Notes under the pieces: generated by a model
Databases searched by the model: none
The model's input: only the letters and a program-made list of their open reading frames with translations
What the model was told of the DNA's origin: nothing
Translations under genes and position numbers: made by a program
Shown: positions 52,568 through 61,693 of the stretch, in pieces
Numbering within the stretch: the stretch's first letter is position 1
Layout: every line of letters begins with the position of its first letter
NCBI RefSeq assembly: GCF_013394655.1
Contig: NZ_CP053351.1
Coordinates: 4,318,001-4,382,000 of the forward strand
Reading direction: 5' to 3'
DNA: 64,000 nucleotides
DNA from: Winogradskyella schleiferi
Lineage (GTDB): Bacteria > Bacteroidota > Bacteroidia > Flavobacteriales > Flavobacteriaceae

Positions 52568-53560
52568 TTGGTTAAAATAGGCGACATAGAATTACCAGAC
52601 TTTCCATTGCTTTTGGCTCCTATGGAGGACGTTAGCGATCCACCTTTCCGTGCGTTATGCAAGGAACAAGGTGCAGACGTCGTTTATACGGAGTTTGTCT
52701 CTAGCGAAGGTTTAATTCGTAATGCGGCAAAAAGCGTTATGAAACTGGATATTTATGAAAAGGAACGACCTGTTGGGATTCAGATTTTTGGTGCCAATAT
52801 GGAAAGCATGCTGCAGACCATTGACATTGTCGAAAAGTCAAATCCAGATATTATAGATATTAATTTTGGTTGTCCTGTTAAAAAAGTAGTATCCAAAGGC
52901 GCAGGAGCAGGAATTCTGAAAGATATTTGTCTCATGGAACAGCTCACTGCCGAGATGGTTAAGCGCACCAATTTGCCAGTAACGGTAAAAACCAGATTAG
53001 GTTGGGATCACGATTCCATAAAAATTGTTGAGGTGGCAGAACGCTTGCAAGATGTGGGCTGTAAGTCTATTGCAATTCATGGCAGAACCAGAGCACAAAT
53101 GTATAAAGGGGATGCGGATTGGAAACCAATTGCCGAAGTGAAAAATAACCCAAGAATGCATATTCCGGTTTTTGGAAATGGCGATATCGATACACCAGAA
53201 CGTGCGGCAGAAATGCGCGATGCTTACGGGTTGGATGGCGCAATGATAGGACGAGCCACCATCGGAAACCCATGGTTTTTTAAACAGGTAAAACACTTTT
53301 TTGAGACAGGGGAACACTTGGCACCAATTTCTTTAGCCGAACGTGTGGAAGCCGCAAGACGCCACTTACAGATGGCCATTGATTGGAAAGGGGAAACGTT
53401 AGGCGTTTTTGAAACCCGAAGACATTATACCAACTACTTTAAAGGCATTCCTCACTTTAAGGAATACCGCATGAAAATGGTAACTAGTGACGACTCTAAA
53501 GATGTATTTGCTGCTTTTGATGAGGTTTTGGACAAGTTTTCGGATTATCAGTTTGTGTAG
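52568..53560 (+). CDS. dusB: tRNA-dihydrouridine synthase B
   Basis: 330 residues. The start is a TTG, chosen because it gives MVKIGDIELPDFP, the family's usual opening. Motifs: APMEDVSDPPFR, NFGCPVKKVVSKGAGAG with the catalytic Cys near 96, KTRLGWD near 140 and IHGRTRAQMYKG near 167. FMN-dependent reduction of tRNA uridines in the cytosol. Divergent from the Lgt-like operon. Confidence 0.94.
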   Translation: MVKIGDIELPDFPLLLAPMEDVSDPPFRALCKEQGADVVYTEFVSSEGLIRNAAKSVMKLDIYEKERPVGIQIFGANMESMLQTIDIVEKSNPDIIDINFGCPVKKVVSKGAGAGILKDICLMEQLTAEMVKRTNLPVTVKTRLGWDHDSIKIVEVAERLQDVGCKSIAIHGRTRAQMYKGDADWKPIAEVKNNPRMHIPVFGNGDIDTPERAAEMRDAYGLDGAMIGRATIGNPWFFKQVKHFFETGEHLAPISLAERVEAARRHLQMAIDWKGETLGVFETRRHYTNYFKGIPHFKEYRMKMVTSDDSKDVFAAFDEVLDKFSDYQFV

Positions 53561-53629
53561 AGAATAAAGCGCCAAACCACAAAAATCAAATTCCAAAAAG
53601 CAATGTCAGTAATTCTTTAGCTTTTTTCT

Positions 53630-53763
53630 GAGAGTCTCTGTGTGAGCTCCGTGAATCTCAGCGTAATATTTTAAGAACAGAGCTATGCAAGCAGATTAGT
53701 GCCAATTAGTGAAATTCGTGTCTGCTTTGTCTTTTTAATCCGTAAAAATCGGTGGTTAAAAAT
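53630..53763. repeat. Intergenic dispersed repeats
   Basis: The gap after dusB holds no gene. 53699-53724 (GTGCCAATTAGTGAAATTCGTGT) matches the complement of 13126-13148; the neighbouring GAGTCTCTGTGTGAGCTCCGTG and AATCCGTAAAAATCGGTGG are segments typical of flavobacterial intergenic repeats. Confidence 0.5.
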
Positions 53764-54966
53764 CTAACTCTGTATCAATCCATGTGTTATCCGTTGAGAA
53801 GCAATCTTAGAAGCCAAAATCCCTAAAGCAAAAATCGTTGCTAACACAATAAGAACATTTAAAAAATTAATTCGGACTGGATAAGCCAAATCTGGTGTTA
53901 ACATTACCAGTTCAAAAGTTTGCTGTAAAAACACCACCAATAATCCAATAGAAACACCAATAATTCCGCTAACAACAGTCATTAAACTCCCTTGTAAAAA
54001 GAAAATGGATTTAATGGTTTTAGTTTCTGTTCCTAAGTTGAATAAGGTATTCAATGATTTCTTTTTGTCTAAAATCATCATAATAATGGCGCCAATGACG
54101 TTGAAAAGTGCAATAATAATAACCAAAGTAAAGATGAGGTAAATGGCCAGATTTTCGGTATTCAACATTTTAAAAAGAGCATCATTGAGCTCAGCTCTAT
54201 TTTTTAGATTGAATTTATTTCCGAAGGCCGCTTCAAGTTGCGTTCTTATATTTTCTTCATCGGCATCAGGTGTCAATTTGAGTTCTAAAGCACTTAATTG
54301 TTCAGTATTATAACCCAATAAGCGTTTGGCGAGTTCAATATCTGAAAAGATGTAGTTGTTGTTCAGCTCCTCGTTGATTTCAAACAATCCCACATTATTT
54401 ACATAAACCGAATTATAATAACCTTTAGGAGAACTCGCTTGTCCTTTTCCAACTTTAGGAACATAAAGCGACAAAGGTTTTAGATAATCAAGAATCCCGA
54501 AAGACAGATTATTGGAAATTCCCCAACCGGAAACGACCTCATTACTTTCAGGAGTAATCCAATTCCCTTTGGTAACCATGGTATCAATATTGGTAACGTT
54601 TAGGTAGTTTTCATCCACACCTTTTAAGGTCGCCAAGAGATTTTTATTTTCAGATTTAATAATGATGCGTTCCTCAATAATTTCAGAATGATTTGCAATC
54701 CCTTCAATTTTTAAAAACGCGACTTTATCGTTTTCTGTCCATTGAAATGATTTGCCTTTAGAAGGCATTAATTTTAAATCTGGATCTACAAAAGACGAAA
54801 ATTCAAGGCTAAAATCCTTTAACCCTGCAAAAACTGAGAGTACAATAAAAAGAGCCGCAGAGGCAATAACAACGCCACCTGAAGCAATTAGGGTCATTAT
54901 ATTTATAGCATTGTTACTGCTTTTAGAAAACAGATAACGTTTTGCTATATATAATGGAAAATTCAC
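53764..54966 (-). CDS. FtsX-like ABC transporter permease (LolC/E type)
   Basis: 400 residues. N-terminal helix (about 25-48), a large periplasmic domain (about 50-265), then three C-terminal helices (about 275-295, 325-350, 368-390) with LFNLGTETKTIKSIFFLQGSLM, the coupling-helix region of the LolC/E family. The ATPase is not adjacent. Likely part of a lipoprotein-release or related export system. Confidence 0.86.
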   Translation of the reverse strand: MNFPLYIAKRYLFSKSSNNAINIMTLIASGGVVIASAALFIVLSVFAGLKDFSLEFSSFVDPDLKLMPSKGKSFQWTENDKVAFLKIEGIANHSEIIEERIIIKSENKNLLATLKGVDENYLNVTNIDTMVTKGNWITPESNEVVSGWGISNNLSFGILDYLKPLSLYVPKVGKGQASSPKGYYNSVYVNNVGLFEINEELNNNYIFSDIELAKRLLGYNTEQLSALELKLTPDADEENIRTQLEAAFGNKFNLKNRAELNDALFKMLNTENLAIYLIFTLVIIIALFNVIGAIIMMILDKKKSLNTLFNLGTETKTIKSIFFLQGSLMTVVSGIIGVSIGLLVVFLQQTFELVMLTPDLAYPVRINFLNVLIVLATIFALGILASKIASQRITHGLIQS

Positions 54967-55365
54967 TTAAGATTTTTTACGCTTACCTAATAAATCTGGA
55001 TTTTCGAGAGGATTATCTTCGCCCTTAAGTGAACGTTCAATACCATCAATATATTCTAAAGAATCGTCAATAAAAAATTCCAGCTGCGGCATACGTCTGA
55101 GTTGATGGCGTGTGCGTTGGGATAATTCGTGTCTAATAAGGGGTTTATTGGATCTAATACCTTCCAATAAAGGTTGTGCTTCTTTATTCGGAAAAATACT
55201 AAGATAGACTTTCGCCACAGATAAGTCCGTAGTGACATTCACTTTACTCACGGATATGATAACACCTCGCAAACCACCATCGGTAGCTGCTTTTTGTAAT
55301 ACTTCCGCCAAGTCTTGTTGGAGGATGCCTCCTATTTTTTTTTGTCGTTGCGTAAATTCTTCCAT
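54967..55365 (-). CDS. rbfA: 30S ribosome-binding factor A
   Basis: 132 residues. RQKKIGGILQQDLAEVLQ at the start and a KH-like fold with LSVAKVYLSIFP and LRRMPQLEFFIDDSLEYIDGI. RbfA matures 16S rRNA. It abuts the permease gene (start 54966, stop 54967), so both are in one unit. Confidence 0.93.
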   Translation of the reverse strand: MEEFTQRQKKIGGILQQDLAEVLQKAATDGGLRGVIISVSKVNVTTDLSVAKVYLSIFPNKEAQPLLEGIRSNKPLIRHELSQRTRHQLRRMPQLEFFIDDSLEYIDGIERSLKGEDNPLENPDLLGKRKKS

Positions 55366-55479
55366 AATAAAAGATCATTAATCATCTGCAAAAGTAGAGG
55401 ATATTTAAGGATTATCTTATTTTTGAGTGTAATTTATTAAGAAGGCTTCCGCGTTTTTCGGATTCTCAAATTAAAGATT

Positions 55480-55493
55480 CCCGATTTCTCGGG
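55480..55493. repeat. Short palindrome CCCGATTTCTCGGG
   Basis: 5-bp arms around TTTC, 8 bases before the ATG of the epimerase gene; a common flavobacterial intergenic hairpin. Confidence 0.5.
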
Positions 55494-55501
55494 ACATAAA
55501 T

Positions 55502-55906
55502 ATGAAAAAAATAGAACATATAGGAATTGCCGTAAAGGATATAGAACGTTCCAATAAATTGTTTAAATCGTTATTTGGAACGGCACATTATAAAATTGAA
55601 GATGTGGAAAGTGAAGGTGTTAAAACCTCGTTTTTTAAGTGTGGCCCTAATAAAATTGAATTACTTCAGGCCACAAATGAAGAAAGTCCCATTGCAAAAT
55701 TTATAGAAAAAAAAGGAGAAGGGATGCATCACATTGCTTTTGCAGTTGATGATATTGAACAGGAAATTGAGCGCCTGACCAAAGAAGGTTTTACGATGAT
55801 TCACAAGGAACCTAAACAGGGAGCAGATAACAAGTTAATCGCTTTTTTACATCCAAGATCGACTAACGGTGTTTTAATTGAGTTATGCCAAGAGATAAAG
55901 GCGTAA
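55502..55906 (+). CDS. mce: Methylmalonyl-CoA epimerase
   Basis: 134 residues, VOC fold. The N-terminal EHIGIAVKDIERSNKLFKSLFG, MHHIAFAVDDIE near 79 and a late Glu (VLIELCQE) supply the metal ligands (His/Gln/His/Glu). Converts (S)- to (R)-methylmalonyl-CoA, linking propionate or branched amino-acid breakdown to succinyl-CoA. No mutase gene is adjacent. Confidence 0.92.
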   Translation: MKKIEHIGIAVKDIERSNKLFKSLFGTAHYKIEDVESEGVKTSFFKCGPNKIELLQATNEESPIAKFIEKKGEGMHHIAFAVDDIEQEIERLTKEGFTMIHKEPKQGADNKLIAFLHPRSTNGVLIELCQEIKA

Positions 55907-55944
55907 AACGATTTATTTTTCTTGTAGAGTTTTAAAATATGTAG

Positions 55945-55952
55945 TAATATTG
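55945..55952 (+). promoter_or_regulatory. -7-like element upstream of the tRNA region
   Basis: TAATATTG (one mismatch to TAnnTTTG) followed by CACTC, as in the tRNA-Cys promoter. It lies directly upstream of a remnant tRNA 5' half, 90 bases from the intact tRNA. Confidence 0.4.
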
Positions 55953-55995
55953 CACTCGCTTTTAACTAAGCGCAAAATTAACAGCAATGTTAATT

Positions 55996-56039
55996 GGTTC
56001 CATAGCTCTCCACGATAGTCATCGGGAGGTTATAGCACC
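55996..56039 (+). pseudogene. Partial duplicate of the 5' half of the downstream tRNA
   Basis: GGTTCCATAGCTC (55996-56008) matches tRNA bases 1-13 (GGTCCCATAGCTC) with one change, and GGTTATAGCACC (56028-56039) matches GGTTAGAGCACC of the D-arm. In between, a short palindrome-bearing insert (CGATAGTCATCG) replaces part of the D-loop. Confidence 0.65.
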
Positions 56040-56043
56040 AAAC

Positions 56044-56117
56044 GGTCCCATAGCTCAGTTGGTTAGAGCACCTGACTCATAATCAGGTGGTCCTTGGTTC
56101 GAGCCCAAGTGGGACCA
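56044..56117 (+). tRNA. tRNA with anticodon CAT (Met elongator or Ile2)
   Basis: All four stems pair (acceptor GGTCCCA/TGGGACC, anticodon CTGAC/GTCAG-type CCTGA/TCAGG around CTCATAA, T stem CTTGG/CCAAG with TTCGAGC). Discriminator A; CCA not encoded. The C4-G69 and C5-G68 pairs are the feature TilS uses to choose tRNA-Ile2 over tRNA-Met in E. coli, so lysidine-modified Ile2 is slightly favoured. Confidence 0.93.
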
Positions 56118-56120
56118 CAA

Positions 56121-56163
56121 AAGTCGTAAGATGCTGTAACAGTAGATTACGGCTTCTTTTTTT
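56121..56163 (+). terminator. Terminator downstream of the tRNA
   Basis: AAGTCGTAA (56121-56129) pairs with TTACGGCTT (56147-56155) with one mismatch, followed by a T run. Confidence 0.7.
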
Positions 56164-56214
56164 TCCCGTTATTACCTATACTATTTAACACCCGTTAATA
56201 AAATAGTTAATAAA

Positions 56215-56904
56215 ATGGCAAAAAAGATTTTTTTACCCAATGGATGCTCCACGAGCACCCCATCCGTTAATCCAATAAACTGGAAGACAGGAGGTCAAAG
56301 CCTTCTAGACAAGCCATGGCGCATTCAATATTATTTTTATCCTGAGAATGGCAGTAAAGCCAACCTAATTGTAGTAAAGGGGATGAATGAGTTCAAAGAC
56401 CTTACCGATTGTAGACGTGCAACTAAGGCTATTATAGATAGCGATTTAGAAGCTTTAAAGAAGGGTTATAACCCAATATCTAAGAAATTTGTTAATGAAA
56501 TTAATAGGAATTCGCAATTACACCCTTACTTAGATTTTATTTCTGCTTTTCGAATAGCTTTAACTAAAGTAAAATCAACTAAAAAGCATCGTAAGGAGAT
56601 GGAAATATGTATTAATTGATTAGAAACAAAAGTCGTTAAGTTGCATTTACAGAATGTAGTTATGGAACAATTAAATAGGCGTCAATTAAAGCAATTAATT
56701 GAAGCGTGTAATCTTCCAAATAGTTATTACAATAAGTATTTATCCTATCTTTCTCGGATATTCGTGGAGCTAGTTGAATTTGAATGTTGTGAATTCAATA
56801 TTGTACGGGATATCCGAAAGCGCATGGTCATAACCAAGCAAAGAGAGATACTAACTACAGTTGACTATAATGCTGTCATGAATCATCTTTACAACCATCA
56901 CTAG
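56215..56904 (+). pseudogene. Truncated tyrosine-type integrase (arm and core-binding parts)
   Basis: One reading frame with a single in-frame TGA at 56617-56619. The first part (WRIQYYFYPENGSKANLIVVKGMNEF ... LKKGYNP) looks like the arm-binding domain of Bacteroidota phage-type integrases, and the second (NSYYNKYLSYLSRIFVELVEFECCEFNIVRDIRKR) like the SAM-like core-binding domain. The catalytic Arg-His-Arg-Tyr domain is absent. It begins 98 bases past the tRNA 3' end, where integrases commonly sit. No integration activity is possible. Confidence 0.75.
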
Positions 56905-56922
56905 AGGAAAACATTTAGCTAA

Positions 56923-57045
56923 TTTTTTAAAGAAGGCGAATTAAGTAAAGAAGCAACTGTCGCAAAATATGCGATAGTTCAAAAAGAAGGAGAAAGAGAA
57001 GTTACTAGAGATTTAGAACATTATAATTTATTGTTGTTTTCTTGA
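56923..57045 (+). pseudogene. RhuM-family protein fragment
   Basis: FFKEGELSKEATVAKYAIVQKEGEREVTRDLEHYNL matches the internal segment of RhuM-like proteins, but only about 40 codons remain between an in-frame TAA and the TGA at 57043-57045. RhuM genes are common on mobile elements. Immediately follows the integrase remnant. Confidence 0.6.
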
Positions 57046-57250
57046 GGCTTATAGTATCAATATTCGTTTAGTTTTAATTGATATCATATATTATTGAATT
57101 AACCCTAATGTGTTTCATAAATTTCCTGATATTTGTAATTGATGATTAACGTGGCACTTTATTTTGCTAATATATTGCAAGTTAAATGTTTGCTTAGATA
57201 AGCTCGTCTTGGATGGCTAGACAAGAGAAATCTAATGAAACTACTAAAAT

Positions 57251-57333
57251 GCAGGTGTAGCAGAATTGTAGGGCACTCTATACTTAGGATTTGGTGCCTC
57301 GCGATGTGAAAGTTCGAGTCTCACCTCTCGGAC
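57251..57333 (+). pseudogene. Degenerate tRNA-Leu (TAG)
   Basis: A type II tRNA shape is recognisable: ACTTAGG anticodon loop in the tRNA-Leu context, an extra arm, and a T arm GTGAAAGTTCGAGTCTCAC. The 5' GCAGGTG cannot pair with the 3' CTCTCGG, and the D-arm is shortened. Probably non-functional. Confidence 0.6.
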
Positions 57334-57790
57334 TTTTTCAACTGCAAAATAGAAGACCATTAAGTTCTTAGAAATGAGCGAAATTTGTTTGGATACAACC
57401 TAGGTACAATATTTTAACACATTATAAGGCCTATTTGCATTTGAAGTTAAATAGTTTCTTTTCGTCCTAATTTCAATTTGTTAATATAAATCTTTGTGAA
57501 ACTTATCAGAATTTAGATTTAATAATCAGTAGGTTAGTATTTAGTTTTCTTGTCACTATTTTTATAATGCCTAATCTAAATTTATTGTTTGGTTAACGAA
57601 TTAAATAAAAACTGGTATCAAATCGTTTAAACGTTCGTTTTATATTAATACCTGTATAATAAAAATTATGAATAATTATCCGTTTAAAGCATAACAGGGC
57701 AGGATAGACTTTCTTAATTTGGTAATTACTTTTACAATCGACTTTATAAGTTAAAAAAGTATATATTTTTAGTCATTTAAAAATAAAATA
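57334..57790. other. AT-rich gene-free gap
   Basis: No ORF, tRNA, repeat or clear promoter is visible in this 457-bp stretch before the uronate operon. It probably belongs to the decayed insertion. Confidence 0.6.
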
Positions 57791-58618
57791 ATGAGCAAAA
57801 CTATTGTATTAACTGGAGCAGGAGGAGTCTTATGTAGCACTCTTGCAGAAGCGCTATCAAAACAAGGACATAAAGTAGCTGTACTAGATTTAAGAAAGGA
57901 AGCGGCAGATAAAGTTGCTGAAGCTATAAATAAAAATGGAGGCAACGCCATTGGTGTAGAAGCCAATGTTTTAGAAAAAGACTCTTTAGTTACATCTAAA
58001 AAAGTGGTCAATGAGGCCTTCGGAAAAGTTGATATTTTAATTAATGGCGCAGGAGGCAATCATCTATTAGGGACAACATCTAACCCGTTTTTTGAAATGG
58101 AAGATTTAAAAAATACCACTGAAGGTTTCAAAACATTTTTCGATTTAGACCCAAAGGGAATAGAGTTTACATTCAACCTTAATTTTTTAGGAACATTAAT
58201 CCCAACACAAGTTTTCGCTGAAGATATGGTTGGTCGCGAAGGATGTAGTGTATTGAATATATCGTCAATGAATGCCTTTACACCTTTAACTAAAATTCCA
58301 GCCTACAGTGGTGCAAAAGCAGCTGTGTCGAATTTTACACAGTGGTTGGCGGTTCATTTTTCCAAAGTCGGTATTCGTGTTAATGCATTAGCACCTGGTT
58401 TTTTCTTAACCGACCAAAACCGTTCGCTTTTAACTAATGAAGATGGGAGTTTAACACAGCGCGGTCAGCAGATTATTGACCAAACACCGATGAGTCGTTA
58501 TGGTGAGCCTGAAGATTTAATAGGCACTACCTTATGGCTGTGTGGCGAAGGTGCAGAATTTGTGACAGGAGTAGTAATACCAATTGATGGTGGATTTGCT
58601 GCCTATAGTGGAGTTTAA
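57791..58618 (+). CDS. SDR-family D-mannonate (fructuronate) oxidoreductase
   Basis: 275 residues, Rossmann-type dehydrogenase: TGAGGVLCS near 8 (cofactor loop), NGAGG near 87, catalytic Tyr/Lys in YSGAKAA near 178, and a late GEPEDLIG region. In uronate operons this SDR replaces UxuB, reducing fructuronate to mannonate with NADH. It immediately precedes uxuA (11 bases), which uses mannonate. Substrate assignment rests on context. Confidence 0.8.
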   Translation: MSKTIVLTGAGGVLCSTLAEALSKQGHKVAVLDLRKEAADKVAEAINKNGGNAIGVEANVLEKDSLVTSKKVVNEAFGKVDILINGAGGNHLLGTTSNPFFEMEDLKNTTEGFKTFFDLDPKGIEFTFNLNFLGTLIPTQVFAEDMVGREGCSVLNISSMNAFTPLTKIPAYSGAKAAVSNFTQWLAVHFSKVGIRVNALAPGFFLTDQNRSLLTNEDGSLTQRGQQIIDQTPMSRYGEPEDLIGTTLWLCGEGAEFVTGVVIPIDGGFAAYSGV

Positions 58619-58628
58619 AAAACAGAAC

Positions 58629-59825
58629 ATGAATTTAAAATTAGAACAGACATGGAGATGGTATGGTCCTAACGACCCAGTCTCTCTTTTAGATATAAAA
58701 CAATCTGGTGCCACTGGAATTGTATCGGCTTTACATCATATTCCAAATGGTGACGTTTGGACAGTATACGAAATCAAAAAACGTAAAGCAGAAATAGAAG
58801 GCGTTGGACTAACGTGGTCTGTCGTAGAAAGTGTGCCTATTCATGAGAACATTAAAACAAGATCAGGAAATTTTGAAACTTACATTGAAAATTATAGGCA
58901 AACGCTTTTAAATTTGGGTGAATGTGGTATAGATATTGTATGCTACAATTTTATGCCAGTATTAGATTGGACACGTACCAATCTCGATTATGAAGTAGAT
59001 GATAAATCTACTGCACTGCGTTTTGAAGCTGCTGCTTTTGCTGCTTTTGAATTGTTTTTATTGAAACGTCCAGGTGCTGAAAACGATTATTCTGAAGCTC
59101 AGAAAAAAGAAGCTGAAAACTATTTGGAAAACGCTTCCACCGAAGCCCAAAAACAGCTTATCAATAATATTATTGCTGGTTTACCAGGTGCTGAGGAAGG
59201 TTATACGTTGGATGAATTCAACCAAATTTTAGCAACTTACAATACTATTGGACCTAAAGAATTGAAAAAAAACCTTTTTTCATTCCTTTCGGAAATTATA
59301 CCTGCAGCAGAAAAAGCAGGAGTATTGATGTGCATTCATCCCGATGATCCACCATTTCCAATTTTAGGATTGCCGAGAGTCGTCAGTACTGAGCAAGATA
59401 TTGTCGATCTATATGAAGCGGTACCAAGTCATAATAACGGATTAACATTCTGTACAGGTTCTTTTGGTGTTAGAGCAGATAACGATTTGGTCGGTATGGT
59501 AGAGCGTTTGGGAGACCGTATTCATTTTATTCATTTACGAGCTACCAAACGAGATGCCGAAGGCAACTTCTACGAAGCCGATCATTTGGAAGGTGATGTG
59601 GATATGTTCGAAGTGATGAAAGCTTTGATTGAAGAACAATTAGAACGCAAAAAGAACGGTAGAAAAGATATTAGAATGCCGTTTCGTCCTGACCATGGTC
59701 ATAAAATGTTGGACGATTTAAACAAGAAAACAAATCCTGGATATTCAGGTATTGGACGTTTACGAGGCCTTGCCGAATTGCGCGGTTTGGAACTTGGGAT
59801 TAGACGTTCGCTTTATAACCATTAA
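58629..59825 (+). CDS. uxuA: Mannonate dehydratase
   Basis: 398 residues from the ATG at 58629; the frame also opens at 58584 inside the upstream gene, but [19 protein letters not shown] is the usual UxuA start. Conserved [18 protein letters not shown] near 251, [11 protein letters not shown] near 281 and [10 protein letters not shown] near 361. Dehydrates D-mannonate to 2-keto-3-deoxygluconate (KDG). A dispersed palindrome follows the stop. Confidence 0.95.
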   Translation: MNLKLEQTWRWYGPNDPVSLLDIKQSGATGIVSALHHIPNGDVWTVYEIKKRKAEIEGVGLTWSVVESVPIHENIKTRSGNFETYIENYRQTLLNLGECGIDIVCYNFMPVLDWTRTNLDYEVDDKSTALRFEAAAFAAFELFLLKRPGAENDYSEAQKKEAENYLENASTEAQKQLINNIIAGLPGAEEGYTLDEFNQILATYNTIGPKELKKNLFSFLSEIIPAAEKAGVLMCIHPDDPPFPILGLPRVVSTEQDIVDLYEAVPSHNNGLTFCTGSFGVRADNDLVGMVERLGDRIHFIHLRATKRDAEGNFYEADHLEGDVDMFEVMKALIEEQLERKKNGRKDIRMPFRPDHGHKMLDDLNKKTNPGYSGIGRLRGLAELRGLELGIRRSLYNH

Positions 59826-59831
59826 TAAGAT

Positions 59832-59860
59832 ACCTGACAGGTTTTTGAATCCTGTCAGGT
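59832..59860. repeat. REP-like palindrome (CCTGACAGG family)
   Basis: ACCTGACAGG and CCTGTCAGGT (10 bp, perfect) around a 9-base loop, between uxuA and kduI. Related to 2813-2845. Confidence 0.75.
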
Positions 59861-59886
59861 TTAAATAATTAAGACAAAAACAAATT

Positions 59887-60726
59887 ATGTCAACAACATT
59901 CGAAACAAGATACGCTTCAAGTCCAAAAGCAGTGAAGCAATATGATACTATACAATTAAGAGATGAGTTCCTTATTGACGATTTATTGCAAAACGGGAAA
60001 ATTAAATGGGTATATACCCATTATGATCGTTATATGGCTGGTGGTGCTATGCCTACTTCAGACTTAAAGTTAGAAACCATAGATCCGCTAAAAGCAGAAC
60101 ATTTCCTTGAGCGTCGTGAATTGGGGATTATAAATGTTGGTGGAGATGGAAGCATTGTCGTTGATGGTGAAACATTTAAAATTAACCATAAAGATGCGCT
60201 TTACATTGGTATGGGTGCAAAAGAGGTGGGTTTTAAAAGTGACGATACTAGTAATCCTGCAAAATTCTATATGAATTCTGCACCAGCACACAAAGCTTAT
60301 CCAACTAAAAAAACAAGTTTAGCCGAAGCCAATAAAATTGAATTGGGAAGTCTTGAAACAGCTAATCACAGAACAGTTAGTCAGATGATAATTGGCGGTA
60401 TTGTAACTACTTGCCAATTGCAAATGGGAATGACAGAACTTAAAACAGGAAGTGTCTGGAACACCATGCCTGCCCATGTTCACGATAGACGTATGGAAAT
60501 TTATTTCTATTTGGACGTACCAGTAAACCAAGCGGTATGCCATTTTATGGGACAGCCACAAGAAACGCGTCATATTTGGATGCATAATCATCAAGCGGTT
60601 ATTTCACCACCTTGGTCTATTCACTCTGGTTCGGGAACATCTAACTATACCTTTATTTGGGGAATGGCTGGTGAAAACTTAGACTACAACGACATGGACG
60701 TTGCAAAAATCACAGATTTAAGATAA
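59887..60726 (+). CDS. kduI: 5-dehydro-4-deoxy-D-glucuronate isomerase
   Basis: 279 residues, bicupin fold. Zinc ligands in HVHDRRMEIYFYLD near 197 (His, His, Glu) and a fourth His in WMHNHQAV near 232. Isomerises 5-keto-4-deoxyuronate from unsaturated uronates of pectin, alginate or ulvan breakdown. One base separates it from kduD. Confidence 0.95.
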   Translation: MSTTFETRYASSPKAVKQYDTIQLRDEFLIDDLLQNGKIKWVYTHYDRYMAGGAMPTSDLKLETIDPLKAEHFLERRELGIINVGGDGSIVVDGETFKINHKDALYIGMGAKEVGFKSDDTSNPAKFYMNSAPAHKAYPTKKTSLAEANKIELGSLETANHRTVSQMIIGGIVTTCQLQMGMTELKTGSVWNTMPAHVHDRRMEIYFYLDVPVNQAVCHFMGQPQETRHIWMHNHQAVISPPWSIHSGSGTSNYTFIWGMAGENLDYNDMDVAKITDLR

Positions 60727-60727
60727 T

Positions 60728-61522
60728 ATGTCTCAAGAACTATTCAATATAAAAGGAAAAGTAGCTCTTGTTACCGGAAGTACACATGGACTAGGTATGG
60801 CTATGGCGATGGGACTTGGGAAAGCTGGTGCTACCATAGTGGTTAACGGCAATTCTTCCCAAGAGAAAATAGATAAAGCCGTTGCGGACTATAAAAAAGA
60901 AGGTATTAACGCAGTGGGTTATAAATTTAATGTTGCTGATGAGAACGATGTCAAAATTAACATTAGTAAAATTGAAAATGAAGTAGGTATCATTGATATT
61001 CTAGTTGATAACGCAGGAATCATTAAACGCACACCTTTAGCAGAAATGGAAGTTGAAGATTTTAAGCAAGTTTTGGATATCGATTTGGTAAGTCCCTTTA
61101 TTGTTTCAAAACATGTGGTAAAGGGTATGATGGAACGTAAAGAAGGAAAAATAATTAATATCTGTTCCATGATAAGCCAATTGGGTCGAAATACCGTTGG
61201 AGCTTATGCTGCCGCAAAAGGCGGTTTAGTGATGTTAACCAAAAATATGGCAACGAAATGGGCGCGATTCAATATACAGGTCAATGGTATTGGACCAGGT
61301 TATTTTGCAACATCACAAACAGCACCAATACGTGTTGATGGTCATCCCTTTAATGACTTTATAGTCAATAGAACACCTGCAGCAAAATGGGGCGACCCAA
61401 ATGATTTGGCTGGAGCTGCTATTTTTTTAGGCTCAAAAGCTAGTGATTTTGTCAACGGTCATATATTATATGTTGATGGAGGTATTTTGGCAACCATTGG
61501 GAAGCCATCGAATGAATTATAA
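60728..61522 (+). CDS. kduD: 2-deoxy-D-gluconate 3-dehydrogenase / KduD
   Basis: 264 residues, SDR fold. TGSTHGLGMAMA near 17 (cofactor loop), NAGI near 95, YAAAKGG near 162 (catalytic Tyr/Lys). Reduces 2,5-diketo-3-deoxygluconate from KduI to KDG. Together with uxuA both branches feed KDG. A truncated regulator follows. Confidence 0.93.
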   Translation: MSQELFNIKGKVALVTGSTHGLGMAMAMGLGKAGATIVVNGNSSQEKIDKAVADYKKEGINAVGYKFNVADENDVKINISKIENEVGIIDILVDNAGIIKRTPLAEMEVEDFKQVLDIDLVSPFIVSKHVVKGMMERKEGKIINICSMISQLGRNTVGAYAAAKGGLVMLTKNMATKWARFNIQVNGIGPGYFATSQTAPIRVDGHPFNDFIVNRTPAAKWGDPNDLAGAAIFLGSKASDFVNGHILYVDGGILATIGKPSNEL

Positions 61523-61573
61523 ATCACTAAAATGAAGTCAGTTATAATTTAAAGTATAGATAATATTTGCCTT

Positions 61574-61693
61574 ATGAAACTTGCAACATTGTTAAAGACA
61601 GAAGATTTTGATGTTCAAAAGGATATAATTTCCAAAATTAATGATTTAATAAATCTTAAAAATTTAGAACCAGGAGACAGTTCCTGCCTCTAA
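61574..61693 (+). pseudogene. Truncated GntR/FadR-type regulator (N-terminus only)
   Basis: MKLATLLKTEDFDVQKDIISKINDLINLKNLEPGD is the opening of a GntR-family winged-helix regulator, which in intact form continues with a Pro-Ser-Glu block. Here the frame runs into foreign sequence at about 61678 and stops at 61693. UxuR/ExuR-like regulators often follow such operons. It cannot bind its ligand. Confidence 0.7.

Noticed and set aside
57769..58059. Antisense ORF at the start of the uronate operon
   Set aside because: It overlaps the cofactor-binding region of the SDR gene on the other strand.
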